From Bradyrhizobium lablabi (GTDB taxonomy: Bacteria; Pseudomonadota; Alphaproteobacteria; Rhizobiales; Xanthobacteraceae), in the NCBI RefSeq assembly GCF_018129385.1, contig NZ_JAFCLN010000005.1, positions 350,556-414,555 on the forward strand: DNA of 64,000 nucleotides, in the 5' to 3' direction. Below, in pieces: positions 9,453-18,075 of the stretch. The stretch's first letter is position 1; each line of letters begins with the position of its first letter. The notes beneath the pieces were generated by a model, which was given only the letters and a program-made list of their open reading frames with translations, made no database searches and was not told where the DNA came from. The position numbers were made by a program, and so were the translations under genes.

Positions 9453-9836
9453 ATGGACACCACCGTCTCCAAGCCGAAGCCGCGGCCCCGGCCGCAGGTG
9501 ATGAAGCTGACGGAAGCTGCTGCGAGCCGGATCAACGAGCTCACCCGGCGCGCCGATTCGGAGATTGTCGGCCTGCGGGTCGGCGTGAAGAACGGCGGCT
9601 GCGCCGGTCAGTCCTACACCGTCGAATATGCCCACGAGATCCGTCCCACCGACGAAGTGGTCGAGGACAAGGGCGTGAAGATCCTCGTCGACCCCAAGGC
9701 CGTACTGTTCCTGCTCGGCACCGAGATGGACTACAAGGCCGACAAGATGCAGGCGCAGTTCGTCTTCAACAATCCGAACCAGATCTCCGCCTGCGGCTGT
9801 GGCGAGTCGGTGCAGCTCAAGCCGGCCACGGTGTGA
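9453..9836 (+). CDS. sufA: SufA-like A-type Fe-S carrier
   Basis: 127 aa HesB/IscA-family protein that carries nascent Fe-S clusters to targets. The three ligand cysteines are C50 (KNGGCAGQSY) and C114 and C116 (SACGCGES). ATG 9453 is chosen because of CAGGAGA about ten bases upstream. The first ~16 residues are basic and proline-rich, which is a little longer than in many SufA proteins. It is the last gene of the suf cluster. Confidence 0.95.
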   Translation: MDTTVSKPKPRPRPQVMKLTEAAASRINELTRRADSEIVGLRVGVKNGGCAGQSYTVEYAHEIRPTDEVVEDKGVKILVDPKAVLFLLGTEMDYKADKMQAQFVFNNPNQISACGCGESVQLKPATV

Positions 9837-9851
9837 TACATCAGGTCCTGC

Positions 9852-10292
9852 ATGGACCGCGAATTCCTCATCGACCTCTTTGCCGATTTCGGCCCGGTGA
9901 CGATCCGCCGGATGTTTTCCGGCTACGGCATCTCCGCGGACGGAATCAACTTCGCACTGGCGCTGCGCGCGGGCCTTTATTTCCGCGCGGATGAGGCGAC
10001 GATCCCGCAGTTCGAGGCGGAAGGTTCAAAACCGTTTCAGTACCAGACGCGCGCCAAAACCGTGACGGTGAATTCCTACTGGCAACTGCCGGCGTGGCTG
10101 TTCGACGACACGGAAGATCTTGGCGTGTGGGCGAGGGCGGCTCTCGCCGCGGCCCAGCGCGCCGCGCTGAAGAAGCGGCCGAGGGCGCGGAAGGCGAAGG
10201 CCGCGCCGAAGAAGGCAAAGCGAGCCAAGCAGGCGACCAGGCCGAAAGCAGTCAAGAAGAAGTCCTTGCCGAGGAAAAAGACCTCATCCTGA
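9852..10292 (+). CDS. TfoX N-terminal-domain protein with lysine-rich tail
   Basis: 146 aa. Residues 1-100 match the TfoX N-terminal domain: DLFADFGPVTIRRMFSGYGI, then LYFRADEAT and FQYQTRAKTVTVNSYWQLP. TfoX controls competence in gamma-proteobacteria; the role in rhizobia is not established. From about residue 105 the protein becomes a Lys/Ala/Pro/Arg-rich tail (for example KAAPKKAKRAKQ) resembling histone H1-like tails, which could bind DNA or RNA non-specifically. The last codons and the stop lie inside a palindromic repeat. Confidence 0.85.
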   Translation: MDREFLIDLFADFGPVTIRRMFSGYGISADGINFALALRAGLYFRADEATIPQFEAEGSKPFQYQTRAKTVTVNSYWQLPAWLFDDTEDLGVWARAALAAAQRAALKKRPRARKAKAAPKKAKRAKQATRPKAVKKKSLPRKKTSS

Positions 10293-10385
10293 GGAGCACG
10301 CGCCAGCGTGCGTCTCGAAGGATGGCCGCGGGCGAGACAGGGGCCTCATAGTTCGAGACGCCCTTCGGGCTCCTCACCACGAGGG
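10282..10385. repeat. Bradyrhizobium-type intergenic palindromic repeat, copy 2
   Basis: CCTCATCCTGAGGAG at 10282, then GTCTCGAAGGATGG, then GTTCGAGACGCCC-TTC-GGGCTCCTCACCACGAGG. It has the same two-module plan as 5071-5173. Its first bases encode the last residues and the TGA of the upstream gene (stop 10290-10292). It ends 8 bp before the convergent diguanylate cyclase stop. Confidence 0.8.
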
Positions 10386-10392
10386 TCCGGGA

Positions 10393-11460
10393 TCAGGCCA
10401 CTTGGCCCTGGAGCTCGGCAGTGTATTCCGGGTCAACTTCGCAGATCACGCGGTTGCGGCCGTTGCGCTTGGCGGCGTAGAGGCAGGCGTCCGCGCGCTC
10501 GATCAGCGCGTCGGTGTCGTCGCCGGGCTTGAGCATGGACACGCCGACCGAGATGGTGACGCGGCCCAGAATCTCGCCGGTCGATTTCTTCTTCAATTCC
10601 TTCGCCATGATGGCGCGGCGGATGTGGTCGGCAACCGTCAGCGCCTGGCGCAGCGCGGTGTTGGGCAGCACGACGGCGAACTCCTCGCCGCCGTAGCGCG
10701 CAGTGATGTCCTGGCCCTTGATGGTTTGCTTCAGCGACATGCCGACGAGGCGCAGCACCTGATCGCCGGTGAGATGGCCGTAGGAATCGTTGAACGACTT
10801 GAAGTGGTCGATGTCGAACATCAATAGCGACAGCGGCTCGCCATTGGCGAGCGCGGTCTGCACGGCGGTCTCGATCGATCGGTCGAAATATTTGCGGTTG
10901 CCGAGACCGGTGAGCGGATCGGTCAGGCTCTCGGCGCGGATCGCTTCCAGACTATGCTGGAGATTGCTGATCTCGGTCTTCGACAGCGACAGGCGGTCTT
11001 CCAGCGCCTTGTTGGTCTCGCGCATCTCGCGGGTGGATTTCACCAACATCTCGACGACCGCCTTGACCTGGTCGCGGTCCTTCGCGGACGAGAGTTTCTT
11101 GCTCGCGCCATCGAGGCTGGCGTCGTAGCTCTGCGACATGCCGAGCGCATCCGAAATCAGCTTCGTCACGTCGTCGATCTCGCCGATCACGCGTGCGCCG
11201 ACCTTGTCGATGCGGTCGGAGGTCTTGATCTGGGAGAGATAGGTTTCGTAGATCTGCTCGAGATCGGCCTCGGTCAGCTTGCCGTTGCGCGCCAGCGTCT
11301 CGTTGATGATCTTGTTGAGGGGCGAATTGTATCCGGTCGCGTAGACGTACCAGATTTCGTAATTGCGGGGGACGGCCGTTTGCCTGAGAGACTTGATCTG
11401 GCCGAGCGCCACTTCGGCAAAAGCCATCGTGCGTTCGTGTTCGTCCAACAGCTTGACCAC
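10393..11460 (-). CDS. Diguanylate cyclase (GGDEF domain), soluble
   Basis: 355 aa with no membrane segment. The catalytic motif GGEEF is at residues 257-261, preceded by SLTDPLTGLGNRKYFD (179-193) and FDIDHFKSFND. It should make cyclic di-GMP from GTP. The inhibitory I-site position reads KGQD (248-251) instead of RxxD, so product inhibition may be weakened. The N-terminal ~170 residues are largely helical with no domain I recognise. The upstream 11461-11586 gap separates it from the helicase gene. Confidence 0.93.
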   Translation of the reverse strand: MVKLLDEHERTMAFAEVALGQIKSLRQTAVPRNYEIWYVYATGYNSPLNKIINETLARNGKLTEADLEQIYETYLSQIKTSDRIDKVGARVIGEIDDVTKLISDALGMSQSYDASLDGASKKLSSAKDRDQVKAVVEMLVKSTREMRETNKALEDRLSLSKTEISNLQHSLEAIRAESLTDPLTGLGNRKYFDRSIETAVQTALANGEPLSLLMFDIDHFKSFNDSYGHLTGDQVLRLVGMSLKQTIKGQDITARYGGEEFAVVLPNTALRQALTVADHIRRAIMAKELKKKSTGEILGRVTISVGVSMLKPGDDTDALIERADACLYAAKRNGRNRVICEVDPEYTAELQGQVA

Positions 11461-11586
11461 TGATCACATCCCCAAAAGCGAACAGCGCCGCTCGTTGCCC
11501 AGCAGCAATCACTTAAATAATTGCGGCCAAGCTAATTGAGGATAATGAACGCCGGGTTAAGCGGGGAACCGCGTTGTGCGGCGCGA

Positions 11587-13053
<1,467 letters not shown>

Positions 13054-13214
13054 TGAGCCTCTGATCGACACCGCCGTTCGGAATCGAAAGTAAAAAGGCT
13101 GTCGCGTTCAACCCCGAAACGGCGTGCTTTGATGAAGCTCAGGGGTGTTTGGTTACGCTGACGGGCGGCAAACCCAAGGGAATCGCGTTTCGATCCCGGG
13201 CCGCTATGACCGCG

Positions 13215-13242
13215 AACATAGGGTCGAAATGCTCAAAGTCAA
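13215..13242 (-). promoter_or_regulatory. Candidate sigma-70 promoter for the DEAD-box helicase
   Basis: On the minus strand TTGACT (13242-13237) and TATGTT (13220-13215) are separated by 16 bp. A transcript starting near 13208 would have a 5' leader of about 150 nt. Long leaders are common for cold-inducible RNA helicases, but no cold-box sequence was recognised. Confidence 0.35.
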
Positions 13243-13304
13243 TCTTGGAACTGGCATAATGGGCGAAAAAGCTTAATGTTTTCGCACAAATAAGCGCCTT
13301 TTTG

Positions 13305-14381
13305 TCATTTGGCCTTCAAATGGAGGATGGTCGCCCGGCTCTCCCGTTTCCCGGCTTCGCCCCGCAACCTGAAGTCGCCGGGCGGCATCCCGTGGGCCGC
13401 ACGGAAGGTCCGGTAGAAGGTTGCCAGGCTCTCATAGCCGCAGGCCTGTGCAATTTGCGACACCGGCCGCTCCGGCGCCTCGGTCAGCAGGCGCCGGCTT
13501 TGCCTCATGCGCTCCGCCGTCACGATCTGCGAAAAACTCGTCCCGGTGGCTTCAAACAGGCTGTGCAGATGCCGAAGCGAAATGCCGAGCAAATCCGCGA
13601 CGAAAGGCGGCGATAGCCCGGCAAAGGAAAGATTGCGCGCGATCAGGCGCCGCGCCAGCGAGAGTTGGCCGACGCGGATGGCGGCCAGCGCGGCGCGGCT
13701 GGCGGGTTTGGCCACGCCGCGGCCGATCAGGGCAAGCTGCGCCAGCGCCTGCACCAGCGGCCTGGTCGCGGCCGGATCGCTCTCGTCGCCGGCTTCCGCC
13801 AGGTCGGAAAAGCAGGATTCCAGCAGCGGTGTCAGCGATGGATTTCCGGCAAACGGCTTTGGGAAGAGATCGCCGATGCCCGATCCCAGCGGCAGCTCGC
13901 GCGCGGGTATTTTGAGAATGCGCAGGTGAAAGCCGTCGGCGGCAAGCGGCGCGGTATTGTAGGGCAGGTCCGAATGGCTGGTGGCGAAGCGGCCGTTCTG
14001 GATCGTGAAGTCGCCGCTGCCATTGACGCCAAACCAGCCGCCGCCGCCAAGCTGCTGATAGATGCAAAGGCTGCCGCCGGGTGCATCGGCGATATCGGCC
14101 GAACTGCGCTCGACGCGATAGGGCGAAGCACGCAGCTCGACCAGCCCGGCATTGTCGAACCTGCGCAGCGTGAACTCGCCGAAGAAGTCCCGGCGGTGCT
14201 CCCGCTCGAGTTCGGCGGTCACCCCGAACAATCCCTTGGCGCGAACCTCGCGCCAGTAATCGAAGCGGTCCTTTGGATCGACCTGATCGGTAGACCATTT
14301 GTGCACGGCTGCGGGTCCCGGTGTCAGCGCGGGGCAGCCTATATCACGGACGTTGTGAAAATACATATTACAGGGCAGCAA
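13305..14381 (-). CDS. AraC-family transcriptional regulator
   Basis: 358 aa. The C-terminal ~100 residues hold two helix-turn-helix motifs: FVADLLGISLRHLHSLFEATG, then PVSQIAQACGYESLATFYRTF followed by the conserved GMPPGDFR. The N-terminal ~200 residues resemble the AraC_binding_2 ligand-sensing type seen in FeaR-like regulators. An internal ATG at 14366 (MYFHNVRD) is an alternative start. The nearest divergent target is the caspase-like gene, whose start is 110 bp away. Confidence 0.9.
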   Translation of the reverse strand: MLPCNMYFHNVRDIGCPALTPGPAAVHKWSTDQVDPKDRFDYWREVRAKGLFGVTAELEREHRRDFFGEFTLRRFDNAGLVELRASPYRVERSSADIADAPGGSLCIYQQLGGGGWFGVNGSGDFTIQNGRFATSHSDLPYNTAPLAADGFHLRILKIPARELPLGSGIGDLFPKPFAGNPSLTPLLESCFSDLAEAGDESDPAATRPLVQALAQLALIGRGVAKPASRAALAAIRVGQLSLARRLIARNLSFAGLSPPFVADLLGISLRHLHSLFEATGTSFSQIVTAERMRQSRRLLTEAPERPVSQIAQACGYESLATFYRTFRAAHGMPPGDFRLRGEAGKRESRATILHLKAK

Positions 14382-14491
14382 TCAGGGGATTCCCGCCGTA
14401 ATTCGGCGGGATTGAACCGCCATTGCGGGTCGGCCGACTATGCATCAGGCGGCTGCTCCAGCCGCGGAACTTCAAGTCCACGGGGATTTCG

Positions 14492-15997
14492 ATGAGGCGC
14501 TGGCTTTCCAGGGTTTTGGCGGCAACGGGCGTTGCCATGTTGCTGGCCGGTTTCGCGGCGCCCGCACATGCCGAAAAGCGTGTCGCGCTGGTCGTCGGCA
14601 ACAACGATTACAAGTTCGTCCCGAAACTCCAGAAGGCCGTCAACGACGCCCGCACCATGGCCGATACGCTCAAGCAGCTCGGCTTCACGGTGATGGTGGC
14701 GGAAAACCAGAACCGTTCGGCGTTCAGCCAGAGCCTGCTCGCCTTCGACAAGGCGGTCGACAAGGGCGACACCGCCTTCTTCTTCTACGCCGGGCATGGC
14801 TTTGAAATCGCCGGCCAGAACTTCCTGCTGCCGACCGACGTGCCGGCCGCGACCGAAGGCCAGGAAGAGCTGGTGCGCGATGCCTCGATCCTCGCCGACC
14901 GCGTGATCGAGCGGCTACAGAACAAGGGTGTGCGCACCGCGATCCTGGTGTTCGACGCCTGCCGCAACAATCCGTTCGAGCGCCAGGGCACCCGTGCGGT
15001 GGCCGGCGGAGGCGGCCTTGCACCGATGACCCAATTGCCGGAAGGCGTGTTCTCGATCTTCTCCGCAGGTCCGCGGCAGACTGCGCTCGACCGTCTCTCG
15101 AACAATGACGAGAATCCGAACTCGGTTTTCACCCGAACCTTTGCCAAGGAGCTGACGCAGCCCGGCGTCAACCTCGTGCAGGTCGCGCAGCGCACGCGCC
15201 GCGCAGTCAGCGAACTGGCCCAGACCGTGCACCACAAGCAGTTCCCGGTTTTCTTCGACCAGATGATCGACGATGTCTATCTGGGCGGCGCGGCGGGCAA
15301 GCCGCAGCCGGAAGTGGCGGCCACCAAGCCTGCCGAGCCGCCGCAAAAGGTTGCGGCGCTCACGCAGGTGCAGCGGCCGCTGATGCAGAACGACTCCGTC
15401 AACGCGCCGATCGCATCCTTCTCGCGCCACAATGGCGGCTGGACGGTGGTGTTCTCGATCGCCGACCCCACGCTCGGCATTTCCTGGCGCATTGGCGAGG
15501 CCGGCGATTTCCGCGAGACCGGATTTATCGATACGCTCGATCCGCGCACCCGCAAGCGGATGCCGAACCCGTCGATCGAATTGCCGGCCGATGCGCCTGC
15601 GTCCGTCATCCAGGTTCGCTATGTCGATACGGCGGGCGACTTGCAGGGACCGTTCCCGATCCGCTTCGATCCCGAGGCTGCGCTGATCCGCGACCAGCGA
15701 AAAATCCTCGACATGACCGCGACGAGCTGGCTGTCGTTCCGCGAGTTCAACGGCCTGCTGGTCTACTACACGCACCTGATGTCCTACCGCTGCGCGATCC
15801 GCGAGGTGCGCGTCGGCATCGACACCGCGGTGCCGGACAAGGTGCTACAGATGCCGGCCTGCGACCCGCGCGATCCCAGCGCGATCCCGCACAGCGCGAC
15901 GCCCTATCTGAAGCTCGCGCCGAACACCAAGTCGGTATCGGTGGAGCTCGTGTACCGCGACGGCAGCATGTCGGAGATCAAGAGTTTCCGGCGGTGA
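14492..15997 (+). CDS. Exported caspase-like (peptidase C14 / metacaspase) protein
   Basis: 501 aa. Signal peptide residues 1-27 end at AHA|EK. The caspase fold follows: RVALVVGNNDY at the first strand, catalytic His102 in FFFYAGHGFE and catalytic Cys157 in LVFDACRNNPF. The rest of the p20-like domain reaches about residue 260. A proline/alanine linker (about 265-300) joins a C-terminal domain of ~200 residues with no recognised family. Start 14492 has CGGGGA upstream. Bacterial proteins of this type are mostly periplasmic and of unknown substrate. Confidence 0.9.
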   Translation: MRRWLSRVLAATGVAMLLAGFAAPAHAEKRVALVVGNNDYKFVPKLQKAVNDARTMADTLKQLGFTVMVAENQNRSAFSQSLLAFDKAVDKGDTAFFFYAGHGFEIAGQNFLLPTDVPAATEGQEELVRDASILADRVIERLQNKGVRTAILVFDACRNNPFERQGTRAVAGGGGLAPMTQLPEGVFSIFSAGPRQTALDRLSNNDENPNSVFTRTFAKELTQPGVNLVQVAQRTRRAVSELAQTVHHKQFPVFFDQMIDDVYLGGAAGKPQPEVAATKPAEPPQKVAALTQVQRPLMQNDSVNAPIASFSRHNGGWTVVFSIADPTLGISWRIGEAGDFRETGFIDTLDPRTRKRMPNPSIELPADAPASVIQVRYVDTAGDLQGPFPIRFDPEAALIRDQRKILDMTATSWLSFREFNGLLVYYTHLMSYRCAIREVRVGIDTAVPDKVLQMPACDPRDPSAIPHSATPYLKLAPNTKSVSVELVYRDGSMSEIKSFRR

Positions 15998-16164
15998 CGT
16001 CATTCCGGGGCGCCCCTCTTCGCGAGCTTGGAAATCCATACGCCGTGGCGGCTGTCGTCCTGCGAGCTGGTCAACGGCTTTCCTTAACAAGAACGGCGCG
16101 TGGTTATGGATCACCAGTTGTGCATTGCGCACCATAGCTTGCGCCACGCGCGCCCGGAATGACG
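15998..16164. repeat. Interspersed repeat, CGTCATTCCGGGGC family, copy 1
   Basis: It begins CGTCATTCCGGGGCGC immediately after the caspase gene stop and ends GCGCCCGGAATGACG (16150-16164), so the ends are inverted copies of each other. The interior includes TGCGCACCATAG in reverse orientation to the second copy at 47512-47612. This is the kind of palindromic repeat scattered through Bradyrhizobium and Rhodopseudomonas intergenic DNA. Confidence 0.75.
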
Positions 16165-16546
16165 ACGCAATTTCCGATTTGCGACGTGACCAGTGGATTT
16201 CTGTTTTCGAGACTTGATCATATTCTGAAATTAGAAGTTGTTTGCTTGTCTGCTGCAAGCCTCTTCGCGGCCGGGTGACAGGCACAGCTGTTTGCGGGTG
16301 ACGTCCAGCTTGCGGATTCTTGACCGAGGTCACCTCGCGCAAACGACTTGCCGCGCGTGTGATAAATGAAGTTGCTCCGCAATTGCGACAAAAAATCTCA
16401 ATCGCCGGAAATCAGTTAGTTATTGTCAAAATTTCGACTGGCCGCCAGCGGTAGATCCGACGTTAAACGATGCAGGTTTTGCAGCAATCGTTGCAATCAT
16501 GGGCTATTCTGCCGGGAGCCCAATCGCAGCAAGACATGGAGTTGGC
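16165..16546. other. Non-coding stretch upstream of the molybdenum hydroxylase operon
   Basis: About 380 bp without a supportable gene. It is AT-richer than its surroundings and should contain the promoter of the downstream operon. I found no convincing -35/-10 pair, operator or RNA structure in it. Confidence 0.4.
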
Positions 16547-17062
16547 ATGTCCGACGTCTCCCGAAGCGCAGCCATGGCTGCGCCGGCAACCATAAACGTC
16601 ACACTGGAGGTCAACGGCCGGAGCTGCACGTTGACCATCGCGCCTTGGACCACCCTGTTGGATGCGCTGCGGGACCGTCTCGGTCTTACCGGCACCAAGA
16701 AGGGCTGCGACCAAGGGCAGTGCGGCGCCTGCACCGTACTGGTCGATGGAAGGCGCATCAACTCGTGCCTGACGCTCGCTGTCATGAAGGACGGCGCGAA
16801 GGTCACGACCATCGAAGGGCTTGAGACCGATGGGACGCTGCACCCGCTTCAGCAGGCCTTTATCGACCACGATGCCTTCCAGTGCGGTTATTGCACGCCC
16901 GGGCAGATCTGCTCGGCTGCCGGACTGATCGCGGAAGGGAAGGCCAAGACGCCAGACCAAATTCGCGAACTGATGAGCGGCAACATCTGCCGCTGTGGCG
17001 CCTACCCCAACATCCTTGCGGCAATCCAGCAGGCGATGACGGCCATGGGAGGCAAGTCATGA
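16547..17062 (+). CDS. Molybdenum hydroxylase 2Fe-2S subunit (PaoA/YagT-like)
   Basis: 171 aa electron-transfer subunit. The plant-type [2Fe-2S] ligands are C54, C59, C62 and C74; the second cluster ligands are C113, C116, C148 and C150. Start 16547 (MSDVSRS) is chosen for the TGGAG just upstream. Unlike E. coli PaoA there is no long twin-arginine leader, so the complex is probably cytoplasmic. It overlaps the next gene by ATGA. Subunit order is small, FAD, molybdenum, as in paoABC. Confidence 0.93.
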   Translation: MSDVSRSAAMAAPATINVTLEVNGRSCTLTIAPWTTLLDALRDRLGLTGTKKGCDQGQCGACTVLVDGRRINSCLTLAVMKDGAKVTTIEGLETDGTLHPLQQAFIDHDAFQCGYCTPGQICSAAGLIAEGKAKTPDQIRELMSGNICRCGAYPNILAAIQQAMTAMGGKS

Positions 17063-18075
17063 TCAAGTTTCAGTATGACCGCGCTGCTGACGTGACCGAC
17101 GCCGTGCGGCAGATCGCGGCCGATCCGGAAGCACGCTTCATCGCCGGCGGCACCAATCTCATTGATCTGATGAAGTACCAGGTCGAACGGCCGCCTCGTC
17201 TGATCGATATCTCGCGTTTGCCACTCACCTCGGTTGAGGAGACGCCGGGCGGCGGACTTCGCATCGGTGCGCTCGTGCCGAATACCGATCTCGCCTATCA
17301 CCCGCTAGTCGAGCAGCGCTATCCGATCCTGTCGAGCGCGATCATGTCGGGCGCGTCGCAGCAGCTCCGCAATATGGCGTCGACCGGCGGCAACCTGGTG
17401 CAGCGCACCCGCTGCTTCTATTTCTATGACGTCACGATGGCTTGCAACAAACGGCAGCCCGGCAGTGGCTGCGCCGCGATCAAGGGCATCAACCGGATCA
17501 ACGCGATCCTCGGCACCAGCGAATCCTGCATCGCCACGCACCCGTCTGACATGTGCGTGGCGCTCGCGGTGCTCGACGCCAAGGTGCACGTCACGGGACT
17601 CTCGGGCAGCCGCGAAATTGCCGTCGTCGATTTCCATCGTCTGCCGGGTGATACCCCGCAGATCGACAACAATCTGCGCCGTGACGAGATCATTACGGCG
17701 ATCGAGCTGCCCGCACAGGGCTTTGCGGCCAATCACAGCTACCTCAAGATACGCGATCGGCTGTCCTACGCTTTTGCGCTCGTGTCGGTCGCGGCGGCGC
17801 TCGAGCTTGAGAGCGGGCGCATCAAGACCGGTCGCCTCGCGCTCGGAGGCGTGGCGCACAAGCCGTGGCGCAGCGTGGAGGCCGAGGCGGCGTTGCGCGG
17901 CCAGGCCGCTGGCCCGGAGACGTTTGCGCGGGCCGCAGAAATTGTGCTGCGCGATGCGAAGGGTTTCGGGCACAATGACTTCAAGATCGATCTGGCACGC
18001 CGGGCCATCGTCCGGACGCTGACGCAGGCCGCGAACGCTACTCCACAATCGCAGGCCGACAAGAGAATCCGATGA
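17059..18075 (+). CDS. Molybdenum hydroxylase FAD subunit (PaoB/YagS-like)
   Basis: 338 aa FAD-binding middle subunit. The FAD pyrophosphate loop is RFIAGGTNLIDLMKY (26-40). A cysteine set C119, C129, C138 and C157 (in CFYFYDVTMACNKRQPGSGC and SESCIATHPSDM) matches the extra [4Fe-4S]-binding insertion of PaoB-type subunits, absent from plain xanthine dehydrogenases. It overlaps both neighbours by 4 bp. Confidence 0.93.
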   Translation: MIKFQYDRAADVTDAVRQIAADPEARFIAGGTNLIDLMKYQVERPPRLIDISRLPLTSVEETPGGGLRIGALVPNTDLAYHPLVEQRYPILSSAIMSGASQQLRNMASTGGNLVQRTRCFYFYDVTMACNKRQPGSGCAAIKGINRINAILGTSESCIATHPSDMCVALAVLDAKVHVTGLSGSREIAVVDFHRLPGDTPQIDNNLRRDEIITAIELPAQGFAANHSYLKIRDRLSYAFALVSVAAALELESGRIKTGRLALGGVAHKPWRSVEAEAALRGQAAGPETFARAAEIVLRDAKGFGHNDFKIDLARRAIVRTLTQAANATPQSQADKRIR

